The notes below the pieces were generated by a model. That model saw only the letters and a list, made by a program, of their open reading frames with translations. It did not search any database and was not told the origin of the DNA. The translations under genes and the position numbers were made by a program. This document shows, in pieces, positions 34,877 to 43,084 of a stretch of DNA of 64,000 nt (position 1 is its first letter; every line of letters begins with the position of its first letter). Source of the DNA: Tolypothrix sp. NIES-4075 (GTDB taxonomy: Bacteria > Cyanobacteriota > Cyanobacteriia > Cyanobacteriales > Nostocaceae); assembly GCF_002218085.1 (NCBI RefSeq), contig NZ_BDUC01000002.1, positions 1,229,694 to 1,293,693 of the forward strand, given 5' to 3'.

Positions 34877-35965
34877 ATGAATACCGATATCAATTTACTT
34901 TCTCCGTACAAGTTAGGTGAACTTGAATTACCAAACCGAATTGTGATGGCTCCCTTAACGCGACGAAGGGCAGGTAAGGGAAATGTTCCGCATCAGTTAA
35001 ACGCGGAATATTACGTTCAACGAGCTTCAGCGGGACTAATTATCGCCGAAGCAACTCAGGTTTCTCCTCAAGGGCAGGGGTATCCGAATACACCAGGCAT
35101 TCATTCAGCAGAACAGGTGGCGGGTTGGCGATTGGTGACAGATGCAGTACATCAGCACAAGGGAAGAATTTACTTGCAACTGTGGCACGTTGGGAGAATT
35201 TCTCACCCAGATTTGCAGCCAAATCAAGCGTTACCTGTAGCACCGAGCGCGATCGCTCCCAAAGGACAAGTGCTGACTTACGAAGGGATGAAACCTTTTG
35301 TTACTCCCCGTGCTTTGGAAACCTGGGAGATTCCAGAGATTGTGGAACAGTACCGCAAAGCAGCAGCAAACGCTTTAGAAGCTGGGTTTGATGGAGTAGA
35401 AGTTCACGCAGCAAATGGTTATTTAATTGACCAGTTTCTCCGCGATGGTACGAATAAGCGCACAGATAAATATGGCGGTTCAATTGAAAATCGTGCCCGA
35501 CTGCTGTTAGAAGTGACAGAGGCAGTAACTGGTGTATGGGGTGCTGATAAAGTAGGGGTGCGGCTTTCTCCCAGCGGTACGATGAACGATATACGTGATT
35601 CTAACCCTTTAGAAACATTTGGTTATGCGGTTGAGAAGCTGAATAAATTTGATTTAGCATATCTGCATATCTTTGAAGCGATAGAAGCAGACATTAGACA
35701 TGGGGCAACTGTGGTGCCAACCAGTCATCTGAAAGAGCGCTTTCAAGGTACACTCATTGTCAATGGCGGTTATGACAAAAGCAGAAGTGATGCTGTTTTG
35801 TCAACAGGTGCGGCTGATTTAGTTGCATTTGGTACTTTGTATATAGCTAATCCCGATTTACCTGAACGCTTTGCTTTGAATGCACCGTTGAATCAACCAG
35901 ATCCGACAACCTTTTATGGTGGCGGTGAAAAAGGATACACAGACTATCCAGCGATCGCTAGTTAA
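34877..35965 (+). CDS. Alkene reductase, Old Yellow Enzyme (NemA/OPR type)
   Basis: 362 residues; FMN-dependent ene-reductase reducing activated C=C bonds or nitro groups with NADPH. Typical features: NRIVMAPLTRRRA near 21, QLWHVGRISHP, the FMN/substrate box GFDGVEVHAANGYLIDQFLR and GGSIENRARLLLEV, and a C-terminal GAADLVAFGTLYIANPDL. It follows thioredoxin in the redox cluster. Preceded by AGAGGTAACTT as ribosome site. Substrates are probably reactive electrophiles such as quinones or enones. Confidence 0.94.
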   Translation: MNTDINLLSPYKLGELELPNRIVMAPLTRRRAGKGNVPHQLNAEYYVQRASAGLIIAEATQVSPQGQGYPNTPGIHSAEQVAGWRLVTDAVHQHKGRIYLQLWHVGRISHPDLQPNQALPVAPSAIAPKGQVLTYEGMKPFVTPRALETWEIPEIVEQYRKAAANALEAGFDGVEVHAANGYLIDQFLRDGTNKRTDKYGGSIENRARLLLEVTEAVTGVWGADKVGVRLSPSGTMNDIRDSNPLETFGYAVEKLNKFDLAYLHIFEAIEADIRHGATVVPTSHLKERFQGTLIVNGGYDKSRSDAVLSTGAADLVAFGTLYIANPDLPERFALNAPLNQPDPTTFYGGGEKGYTDYPAIAS

Positions 35966-36063
35966 GTTATTCTACTAACGTGAATAAGACAAAGTTTTCA
36001 TGGTGATGATTGCAATTGCGATGGTCTTTATGTTGCCAAGCCTTTTCACAAAAGAAAAGGCTT

Positions 36064-36104
36064 CCCCGTAGCTTCGCTACGGGGCAACCGCTCTAAGAGC
36101 GGTT
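36064..36104. repeat. Two adjacent perfect hairpins between OYE genes
   Basis: CCCCGTAGC-TTC-GCTACGGGG at 36064-36084, then AACCGCTCTAAGAGCGGTT at 36086-36104. A third hairpin, GCCTTTTC...GAAAAGGC, lies just upstream (36040-36062). These dispersed palindromes could attenuate transcription between the two OYE genes. Confidence 0.75.
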
Positions 36105-36164
36105 GGGCAACAAGACCCGCACGCGCGATCGCTTCATCTTGACTAAAAACACAGGGAGCAAATC

Positions 36165-37241
36165 ATGCCACACTTATTCGATTCTTATCAACTAAAAAGC
36201 GTAACATTACGTAATCGCATCGGGATTTCGCCGATGTGCCAATATAGTTCAGATGATGGAATGGCTAATGATTTCCACTTAGTTCATCTTGGTTCGCGTG
36301 CAATCGGTGGTGCAGGATTAATTATCGCCGAAGCTACTGCTGTAGAACCGCGAGGACGCATCACGCCAAAAGATGCGGGAATTTGGTCAGACAAACACAT
36401 TGAACCGCTACAGCGCATCAACAAGTTTATCAAAGAACATGGTGCAGTACCGGGGATTCAGCTAGCGCACGCTGGGAGAAAAGCCAGCGCAGCGCGTCCG
36501 TGGGAAGGCGATAATTCGCTTAAAGATTCTGAAGGTGGTTGGGAGACAATTGCACCGAGTGCGATCGCCTTTGATAATGAGAAATTATGGCGAGTTCCCA
36601 ATGAAATGACACACCAAGATATTCAGCAAATACAAGATGATTTTCGCTCTGCAACAGTGCGATCGCTTGAAGCTGGATATGAATGGTTAGAATTACATTT
36701 TGCCCACGGTTATTTAGCACACAGCTTTTATTCACCGCTATCTAACAAACGCACAGATGAGTATGGCGGTAGTTTTGAAAATCGAATTCGCTTTTTGCTG
36801 GAAACAACACGCGCTGTGAGGGAAGTATGGCCCGATCGCCTGCCTCTAACTGCTAGATTATCATGTTCTGATTGGGTAGAAGGCGGTTGGACAATTGATG
36901 ATTCAGTGGAATTGTCGAAAAAGCTGAAAGCTGAAGGTGTCGATTTGATTGATTGTAGTTCCGGTTTCAACACAAACGATAACAAAAACATTCCCTTTGG
37001 CTCTGGTTGGCAAATTCCCTTTTCAGAAAAGATTCGTCACGATGCCGACATTGCCACCGCTGCCGTGGGTTTGATTACCAACGCCATGCAAGCCGATGAA
37101 ATTATCCGCAATAATCGTGCAGATATTGTACTATTAGCTCGTGTTGCGCTACGCGACCCTTATTGGACTTATCGCGCTGCCCAAGAACTTCACCAAAAAA
37201 ATATTGCTACATTGCCGATACAATATGCAAGTTGGCTGTAA
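36165..37241 (+). CDS. NADH:flavin oxidoreductase, YqjM-like Old Yellow Enzyme
   Basis: 358 residues. The thermophilic-like (YqjM) OYE branch: RIGISPMCQYSS near 20-30 with the redox-tuning Cys, GIQLAHAGRKAS, YEWLELHFAHGYLAHSFYSP and a C-terminal RADIVLLARVALRDPYW. It is therefore a different subclass from the upstream NemA-type enzyme, widening the substrate range of the cluster. FMN/NADPH ene-reductase, cytoplasmic. Confidence 0.94.
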   Translation: MPHLFDSYQLKSVTLRNRIGISPMCQYSSDDGMANDFHLVHLGSRAIGGAGLIIAEATAVEPRGRITPKDAGIWSDKHIEPLQRINKFIKEHGAVPGIQLAHAGRKASAARPWEGDNSLKDSEGGWETIAPSAIAFDNEKLWRVPNEMTHQDIQQIQDDFRSATVRSLEAGYEWLELHFAHGYLAHSFYSPLSNKRTDEYGGSFENRIRFLLETTRAVREVWPDRLPLTARLSCSDWVEGGWTIDDSVELSKKLKAEGVDLIDCSSGFNTNDNKNIPFGSGWQIPFSEKIRHDADIATAAVGLITNAMQADEIIRNNRADIVLLARVALRDPYWTYRAAQELHQKNIATLPIQYASWL

Positions 37242-37317
37242 AAAGCTGAACTAAGTAACAAATAAAGCCTTGGAAAGAACCTAATTTCTTGCTTTGTACC
37301 AATTATCCCATAGATAT

Positions 37318-37983
37318 ATGAATCCAATCACGCAAGTTCAATCTCTCGATGTACCCAGCGCGATCGCTCAACGTCGTTCGATTAAAAGTTTCAAATCAGA
37401 CCCCATATCAAAAGAACTGCTACATCAACTAGTTGAGTTAACTGTAGCCGCACCCAGCAGTTATAATATTCAAGATTGGCGAATTGTGCTTGTACAAGAT
37501 GAAGCGCAAAAAGCAGCTTTATGTGCAGCGTCTTGGAATCAACAACAAATCATCCAAGCACCTGTTACCTTTGTCTTTGCTGCCGATATTTACGCTGGTG
37601 AAAAAGACTTAACCCCGGTTTTTGAGCAAGGGTTACAAACTGGCGCTTGGAATGAAGGCACGGTAAATTATTTTAAAACAGCCATTCCTCAGTTTCATGG
37701 CGCACTTGGAGACAAGCGGCGGGAATATGCGATCAAAGATGCGATAATTGCCGCAACACATTTAGTATTAGCCGCCGAAAGTTTAGGTTTGTCCACCTGT
37801 TTTATGAATGGCTGGATTGAAGACAAAGTTAAAGAAGTGATTGGTGCTGCTGATAATCCTGATTTAGCGATCGCTGTTCTCGTCCCTGTTGGTTATGCAG
37901 CTTCCCCACGTCTCGATCCCGGACGTTTGCCATTTTCTTATAACGTCTTTGTAGATAAATTAGGCAATCCCTACCAAGGTTAA
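37318..37983 (+). CDS. Nitroreductase family protein
   Basis: 221 residues from ATG 37318. FMN-binding nitroreductase fold: AIAQRRSIKSFKSDPIS near the N-terminus, TVAAPSSYNIQDWRIVLV, AATHLVLAAESLGLSTCFMNGW and VPVGYAAS near the C-terminus. Reduces nitro, quinone or related compounds with NAD(P)H. Follows the YqjM-like OYE by 76 bp on the same strand. Confidence 0.92.
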   Translation: MNPITQVQSLDVPSAIAQRRSIKSFKSDPISKELLHQLVELTVAAPSSYNIQDWRIVLVQDEAQKAALCAASWNQQQIIQAPVTFVFAADIYAGEKDLTPVFEQGLQTGAWNEGTVNYFKTAIPQFHGALGDKRREYAIKDAIIAATHLVLAAESLGLSTCFMNGWIEDKVKEVIGAADNPDLAIAVLVPVGYAASPRLDPGRLPFSYNVFVDKLGNPYQG

Positions 37984-38019
37984 CCTTAACAGCTTTGTTT
38001 CATTAATTATGATGAGTTT

Positions 38020-38068
38020 GTAGTGAGCGATTTATCGCTCAATTTCAAAAACTAAAGCCGCTCACTAC
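38020..38068. repeat. GTAGTGAGCG palindrome pair
   Basis: GTAGTGAGCGATTTATCGCTC followed by GCCGCTCACTAC; same family as 15091-15138. A second hairpin, AAGCGCTGAAGCGCTT with TACTAC, lies at 38133-38154. Confidence 0.75.
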
Positions 38069-38171
38069 AAACTTTCGTGACTCGTGCGTAAGTCCTAATT
38101 TTGCTCATGCTAAAAAATTCGCGTCCTTGATTTAAGCGCTGAAGCGCTTACTACAATAGGAGAAATTACAA

Positions 38172-38867
38172 ATGATTGACCTTTACTATTGGACAACTCC
38201 CAACGGTCATAAAATCACGATGTTTCTTGAGGAAGTTGGATTGCCTTATAATATTATTCCGGTAAATATAGGAACAGGCGATCAGTTTAAACCTGATTTT
38301 CTCAAGATTTCCCCCAATAATCGCATCCCGGCAATAATTGATCGCGAACCTGCAATTGGTGATGAACCGATTTCCGTCTTTGAGTCTGGGGCAATCTTAT
38401 TATATTTGGCAGACAAAACCGGCAAGTTGATTTCCGCAGATTTGCGCGATCGCGTGGAAACTCTCCAATGGTTATTCTGGCAAATGGGGGGACTCGGACC
38501 AATGGCAGGACAAAATCATCACTTCGTTCAATATGCACCCGAAAAGATTGACTATGCTATCAATCGCTATGTAAATGAAACAGGGCGTTTATATGGAGTG
38601 CTAAATAAACGATTAGCAGATAGAGAATTTGTGGCTGGCGATTATTCTATCGCAGATATCGCCGCTTATCCTTGGATTACCGGATATGAACGCCAAAATC
38701 AGAAATTAGAGGATTTTCCTAACCTAAAGCGCTGGTTTGAAGCAATTAAGGCACGTCCGGCAACAATTCGCGCCTACCAAAAGGCAGAAGAATTTAAAAA
38801 TCAGGCGCTTGATATTGAGAAATCGCGCGAGTTGTTATTTAACCAATCCGCGAAGACGATTCAATGA
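38172..38867 (+). CDS. Glutathione S-transferase, YfcG/Ure2p-like
   Basis: 231 residues. Thioredoxin-fold N-domain with IDLYYWTTPNGHKITMFLEE, ISPNNRIPAI (cis-Pro) and FESGAILLYLAD, then an all-helical C-domain with DYSIADIAAYPWI. The Thr/Asn-containing TTPNG replaces the usual active Cys, as in the Nu-class (YfcG) disulfide-bond reductases. Last gene of the redox cluster; probably detoxifies electrophiles or disulfides with glutathione. Confidence 0.92.
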   Translation: MIDLYYWTTPNGHKITMFLEEVGLPYNIIPVNIGTGDQFKPDFLKISPNNRIPAIIDREPAIGDEPISVFESGAILLYLADKTGKLISADLRDRVETLQWLFWQMGGLGPMAGQNHHFVQYAPEKIDYAINRYVNETGRLYGVLNKRLADREFVAGDYSIADIAAYPWITGYERQNQKLEDFPNLKRWFEAIKARPATIRAYQKAEEFKNQALDIEKSRELLFNQSAKTIQ

Positions 38868-39255
38868 CAAATATAACGGTTCTCAATCGCGTCAACTACA
38901 ATCAGACCTGAATGGCAGACTCGATAAGCCGAAACAGTTGCCTGATAAGCGCTTGGGTAAATGAATGGTTTTGAAGTCGGAAAACAAGAAAATTTGTAAC
39001 TCCCAGTTTGCGATCGCTATAATATGGAAAAAATGGGTGCTTTCGCTATCTAGACTCAAAACATGAGAAAAAGGGCGTGAAAGGTAATTCTATGAGATCA
39101 GCAAGAATTATACTTAGCCACGCCCAGTAACTATTCTATAACCTAGTTGAAACTAACTAACCCAACACGTTAACTTCTGGTAGGTTGACTAGTGAATAAT
39201 ACTGATATACAATATATATTATCGTCATAAAAGCTCACTCCAAAGGAAAACTCAA
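38868..39255. other. 388-bp gene-free region upstream of chaplin-like gene
   Basis: No coding sequence found. A pair GGGCGTG...CACGCCC (39072-39125) could form a weak long-range hairpin. The promoter of the chaplin-like gene lies at its right end (39185-39213). Confidence 0.6.
39185..39213 (+). promoter_or_regulatory. Consensus sigma-70-type promoter of chaplin-like gene
   Basis: TTGACT at 39185-39190 and TACAAT at 39208-39213 are separated by exactly 17 bp. Transcription would start near 39220, giving a leader of about 35 nt. The ribosome site AAAGGA at 39242-39247 precedes ATG 39256 by eight bases. Confidence 0.7.
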
Positions 39256-39537
39256 ATGTTTAAAATGTTTCAGGCAAAGGAAAAAAAAGCAACAAAACAA
39301 GCTCCTATACTGACTCAAGAAGAAAAAGATGGGGAATGGTTTGAGGAACTTGATGATGCAGATTTATTGACAGTAATAGGCGGGGCTGATGCTAGTGTCA
39401 CCGTTGGTTCACCTGGTGTCCTTTCGGGTAATGCTATTCAAGTACCAATTCATGTACCTGTTAACGTTTGTGGTAATAGTATCGATGTAATTGGTCTGCT
39501 TAATCCAGCTTTCGGGAATACGTGTGTTGAAGCTTAA
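39256..39537 (+). CDS. Chaplin-like secreted peptide with double-glycine leader
   Basis: 93 residues. Residues 1-43 form a charged leader ending ELDDADLLTVIGG, the double-glycine type cleaved by C39 peptidase-transporters. The remaining 50 residues (ADASVTVGSPGVLSGN, then QVPIHVPVNVCGNS and IGLLNPAFGNTCVEA) closely match the chaplin domain, including GVLSGN, the VPV/HVPVNVCGN strand, IGLLNPAFGN and both Cys (72 and 90). Chaplins are amyloid-forming, surface-active coat proteins of Streptomyces aerial hyphae; there they carry Sec signals. A MauE-thioredoxin gene follows 103 bp downstream. Domain match by eye is strong; the surface role here is inference. Confidence 0.85.
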   Translation: MFKMFQAKEKKATKQAPILTQEEKDGEWFEELDDADLLTVIGGADASVTVGSPGVLSGNAIQVPIHVPVNVCGNSIDVIGLLNPAFGNTCVEA

Positions 39538-39640
39538 ATAAGATTTCAGCAATTGAGGTAGCTGGCATCTTTATTTAAGCGCGAAAGTAACCATTTGTGC
39601 TTTATTGGCTATTACAATTAAGTGGCGATCGCTCTTAAGT

Positions 39641-40567
39641 ATGTATTCAATTTCTATCATCAGTTCCTTGGTGGTTGGCAGTGTATTTCTGGTGACTGGT
39701 GTTATCAAAGCACTCGCACCAAAAACGTTTCTTATCCACATCACTCAATTGCAGTTGTTTCCCCAAAAGGTGAATCTAGCTGGTGCGATCGCCTTTACAA
39801 TTCTAGAGTGCGTCCTTGGAATAGCCTTGATTTTACGCCTGTTTCCTCAGTGGCTTTTTCCCAGTACAATTGTTCTGCTACTGCTCTTATCGAGTTTAAC
39901 TTACTGGAGTACCTCGACCAAACGCACAAATGATTGTGGTTGCTATAACGGTCTGATTGATATTAGTCCTAACCAAAGTTTACTGCTCAACATCCTCTAC
40001 ATTGCTTTGATTGGGTTGGCTTGGTTTTATCCCGTCGCCGATATTTTAACAGTTTCGCAGCAAGTGACAGCATTACTCATTTCTTTGGCAATGAGTTCTG
40101 TGTCTACTGCTGCCTCATATTTGTATTTGTGGAAGAAGAAAAAACCTCTCTTAGACTTATCCCCACTTAAGGTTAATCGCCTTTGGCAACCCACATGGCT
40201 AGAAGAATACGCCGATAACTTAACAACAGGAGACAAACTAGTTGTCTTTTTAATGCCGGGTTGTCCAATGTGCAAAAACTGGATCAAAGTGTTAAAAGTG
40301 GTTCACCAAAGAGCTGATTTACCAGATGTAGTGGCGGGAATTCCCCAAACACCGGAAGAAGTTCAAGAATTTGTTCAACTTCATAATATCAACTTTCCGG
40401 TAGTGGCGATGAACTCGTTCGTCATGAGCCGCTTAACTGAAGCCTTTCCAACTGGCGTATTGCTGGAGGACGGGATAATTCGAGAAAAATGGTTGGGGGT
40501 GATGCCAGTAACCTTTATTCAACGGATCAAACCAAACCTATCTGTCCCTGAAGTCGTGAAGTCGTGA
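39641..40567 (+). CDS. MauE-type membrane protein fused to thioredoxin-like domain
   Basis: 308 residues from ATG 39641 (in-frame TTG 39605 is an alternative). Residues 1-165 hold four to five membrane helices of the MauE/DoxX type, with a Cys pair DCGC near 100-102. Residues about 185-308 form a thioredoxin-like domain with CxxC in VVFLMPGCPMCKNW and a cis-Pro region AFPTGVLLEDG. MauE proteins support disulfide formation in exported proteins. Next to a secreted two-Cys peptide it is a good candidate to oxidise that peptide. Weak ribosome site; may be co-transcribed with the peptide gene. Confidence 0.82.
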   Translation: MYSISIISSLVVGSVFLVTGVIKALAPKTFLIHITQLQLFPQKVNLAGAIAFTILECVLGIALILRLFPQWLFPSTIVLLLLLSSLTYWSTSTKRTNDCGCYNGLIDISPNQSLLLNILYIALIGLAWFYPVADILTVSQQVTALLISLAMSSVSTAASYLYLWKKKKPLLDLSPLKVNRLWQPTWLEEYADNLTTGDKLVVFLMPGCPMCKNWIKVLKVVHQRADLPDVVAGIPQTPEEVQEFVQLHNINFPVVAMNSFVMSRLTEAFPTGVLLEDGIIREKWLGVMPVTFIQRIKPNLSVPEVVKS

Positions 40568-40626
40568 AGTACCACTTTTGATTTGTCAAATGAAGTCCTA
40601 GCTAAAAGCCTTACCACAACTAAAAC

Positions 40627-40738
40627 GGCGTTGCTGATTTGATGTATGAAAATGATCTTGCGTAGTGTCAGAACTATTGTAGAGACGCAAGGGTATCGCG
40701 TCTCTACATGCAGATTCATACCACGATTCAGCAACGCC
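40627..40738. mobile_element. 112-bp MITE-like element
   Basis: Terminal inverted repeats GGCGTTGCTGA (40627-40637) and TCAGCAACGCC (40728-40738) enclose a central palindrome of GTAGAGACGC/GCGTCTCTAC (40679-40707). It has no coding capacity. A related half-element lies at 53455-53520. It separates the MauE gene from the MFS gene. Confidence 0.8.
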
Positions 40739-40781
40739 ACTGAAACTGTTATAAGATAATAAACCTGACACGATATTACAC

Positions 40782-41960
40782 ATGATAAATAAAACACCCG
40801 TTTCACTAGGACTGTTAGGTGCTGCGGGCTTCATGGTAATTGCCGATGCGCGGGTAATTGACCCGCTGCTACGTGTCATTGCCGACAATTTTAAACTAAA
40901 TGTTGGCAGTGCAGCGGTGATTGTCAGCGCCTATACAATTCCTTACGGACTGTTTCAATTAGTTTACGGTCCCTTGAGCGATCGCATTGGTAAACTCAAG
41001 GTAATGACGGCGGCAATGGCTGCATTTGCAGTGGGGACGGCTGCTTGTGCTTTTGTGCCAAACATCGCCATACTCGCATTTCTGCGATGTTTAACGGGTA
41101 TAGTTGCAGCCGGCATTATCCCAGTATCGCTAGCTTACATTGGCGATAACTTCGCTTACGAAGAACGGCAAACTGCGATCGGAAGGTATTTAAGTGGAGT
41201 TATATTGGGTCAAGTTCTCGGCGGCAGTTTGGGGGGTATATTTGGGGAGTATCTTAGCTGGCGTGACATTTTTCTGCTGTTTGGGATAGTGTCTTTTGTT
41301 ATTGCTGCTTTGATGTGGCGTGTCACTCACCGCCTACCCAAACAACAGCATCATACTTCAAGCCCAATGGGTTTGGCAACGTTCAAACCTTATTATCAAC
41401 TTATGAAATGGGCGATCGCTCGCACTGTCATCATAGGAGTGTTTGTTGAAGGCTTTTTCATCTTTGGTGCATTCCCTTATCTGGGTGCATTCCTAAAAAA
41501 CAGATACAACTTATCTTATTTGATTATCGGCTTTATGCTGACTGGCTTCGGGCTAGGTGGTTTAATCTACAGTAGTGCAGTCAAATGGCTGTTACGCAAG
41601 CTTGGTGAAAGAGGTTTGATTGGAGTTGGAGGGTGGTTGGTGTGTGCTGGCTACCTGTTGATAACAGCGTTTCATAACTGGATGCTGTTTATTCCCTTAA
41701 ACATCCTCATGGGATTCGGCTATTATATGATACACAACACCTTGCAAACAAAAGCAACGGAACTATCCCCAGAAGCACGAGGGACAGCAGTTTCGCTGTT
41801 TGCGTTCAGCTTATTTATCGGACAAGGAATCGGTGCAGCAATGTTTGGTAGAATTGTCGATAATTCCGGCTATATTCCCTGTTTTATTATCGCTGGTGTT
41901 GCCAGTGCGCTGCTCTCAGTCTGGCTGGTGTTGCAAAATAAACATGTGCGATTCGGATAA
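40782..41960 (+). CDS. MFS transporter (DHA-type exporter)
   Basis: 392 residues with twelve predicted membrane segments. Loop 2-3 has the MFS motif YGPLSDRIGKLKVMT. It resembles drug/H+ antiporters that export small molecules. It lies 214 bp after the MauE-thioredoxin gene, but a MITE separates them, so common transcription is doubtful. Substrate unknown. Confidence 0.88.
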   Translation: MINKTPVSLGLLGAAGFMVIADARVIDPLLRVIADNFKLNVGSAAVIVSAYTIPYGLFQLVYGPLSDRIGKLKVMTAAMAAFAVGTAACAFVPNIAILAFLRCLTGIVAAGIIPVSLAYIGDNFAYEERQTAIGRYLSGVILGQVLGGSLGGIFGEYLSWRDIFLLFGIVSFVIAALMWRVTHRLPKQQHHTSSPMGLATFKPYYQLMKWAIARTVIIGVFVEGFFIFGAFPYLGAFLKNRYNLSYLIIGFMLTGFGLGGLIYSSAVKWLLRKLGERGLIGVGGWLVCAGYLLITAFHNWMLFIPLNILMGFGYYMIHNTLQTKATELSPEARGTAVSLFAFSLFIGQGIGAAMFGRIVDNSGYIPCFIIAGVASALLSVWLVLQNKHVRFG

Positions 41961-42008
41961 ATCGTAATCGAAAAACTAAAAGTTAGAGGATGTCTGAAAA
42001 GTTGTGCT

Positions 42009-42260
42009 GAAGCTGTCGTGACCACAGTTTCAACTGTTATAAGTAAAATTAAAGCTGTCGTGACCACAGCTTTAAGTGTCGTTATCAATGCTGAAGCTGT
42101 CGTTACCACAGTTTCAACTGTTATAAGTAAAATTAAAGCTGTCGTGACCACAGCTTTAAGTGTCGTTATCAATGCTGAAGCTGTCGTTAGCACAACTGAA
42201 ACTGTCGTTATCAATGCTGAAGCTGTCGTGACCACAACTGAAACTGTCGTTATGACAGCT
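42009..42260. repeat. 84-bp higher-order tandem repeat made of 21-bp units
   Basis: GAAGCTGTCGTGACCACAGT at 42009 recurs at 42093 and 42177, spacing exactly 84 bp. Each 84-bp block consists of four related 21-bp units (starting GAAGCTGTC, TCAACTGTT, AAAGCTGTC, TTAAGTGTC). The third block diverges into 42-bp alternation. Open frames run on both strands, yet no gene is supported. Lies between the MFS and recR genes, which converge. Confidence 0.9.
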
Positions 42261-42269
42261 TGCTTTAAG

Positions 42270-42866
42270 CTAATCTAACTCCCGGCGTCCTTCTAAAGCT
42301 CTTGCCAGCGTCACCTCATCAGCATATTCCAAATCGCCACCCACAGGCAAACCAAAAGCAATCCGCGTCACTTTGGTAAATGGCTTGATTAATTGACCAA
42401 TATATAGTGTCGTCGTTTCTCCTTCGACACTGGGACTAATTGCCAGAATAACTTCTTTGGGCTGTTCTTTACTTACCCGTCGCACCAAAGCTTGCAAAGT
42501 TAACTGTTCTGGACCAATACCATCTATAGGAGAAATCACCCCACCCAAGACATGATACTTGCCTTTGAACTCGCGGGTTTTTTCCAGTGCAATCACATCG
42601 CGAGAATCAGCAACCACACAGATAGTGCTGTTGTCGCGGTTGGAGTTGCGGCAAATTTCACAAACAGGTTCAGAAGAAAGGTGAAAGCAGACAGAACACA
42701 AGCCTATCTTTTTTTTTGCTTCAATTAAAGCTTGTGCTAAATCTTCTACTTCTGATTCTGGACGCTTCAAGATGTGCAGCGCTAGACGTTGGGCAGTTTT
42801 CGGACCGACTCCTGGCAAGCGTTGCAGTTGCTCAATTAACCGTGCTAAAGGACGTGCGTAAACCGT
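42270..42866 (-). CDS. recR: Recombination protein RecR, apparent ACG start
   Basis: 198 residues if started at ACG 42866. RecR works with RecF and RecO to load RecA. HhH motif RLPGVGPKTAQRLALHIL, zinc finger CSVCFHLSSEPVCEIC, and Toprim domain with VVADSRDVIALE and GVISPIDGIGPEQL. The conserved N-terminal VYARPLARLIEQLQRL lies upstream of the first canonical start (TTG 42818) and downstream of an in-frame stop. The only plausible start is the ACG before GTT, with GGAG eight bases upstream; a T-to-C change in ATG would explain it. Confidence 0.88.
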   Translation of the reverse strand, partial: TVYARPLARLIEQLQRLPGVGPKTAQRLALHILKRPESEVEDLAQALIEAKKKIGLCSVCFHLSSEPVCEICRNSNRDNSTICVVADSRDVIALEKTREFKGKYHVLGGVISPIDGIGPEQLTLQALVRRVSKEQPKEVILAISPSVEGETTTLYIGQLIKPFTKVTRIAFGLPVGGDLEYADEVTLARALEGRRELD

Positions 42867-43084
42867 TGTCTTATCTCCAGTATGTTCGTACTATTACTAT
42901 AATGACATTTTTCGGGATTTTGGATTAGTTCTTTGATTCAAATTCGACCGTATTTGGTTATTGGTTAGGCGATCGCGCAATAAAGATATCTTAAGCAAAG
43001 AAAACTGATGCAGTTTGGGGCATTCTAATGATATAGGTCAAACTCATCTCACATTCAAACAGATGAGTTATTGAATAGTGCATC

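Noticed and set aside
40782..41960. MFS transporter as exporter of the chaplin-like peptide
   Set aside because: MFS proteins do not export 50-residue peptides, and a MITE separates the genes; GG leaders need a C39 ABC transporter, which is not in the window.
41870..42278. Val/Thr-rich open frames over the 84-bp repeat
   Set aside because: Symmetric openness on both strands, low-complexity, no start signal.
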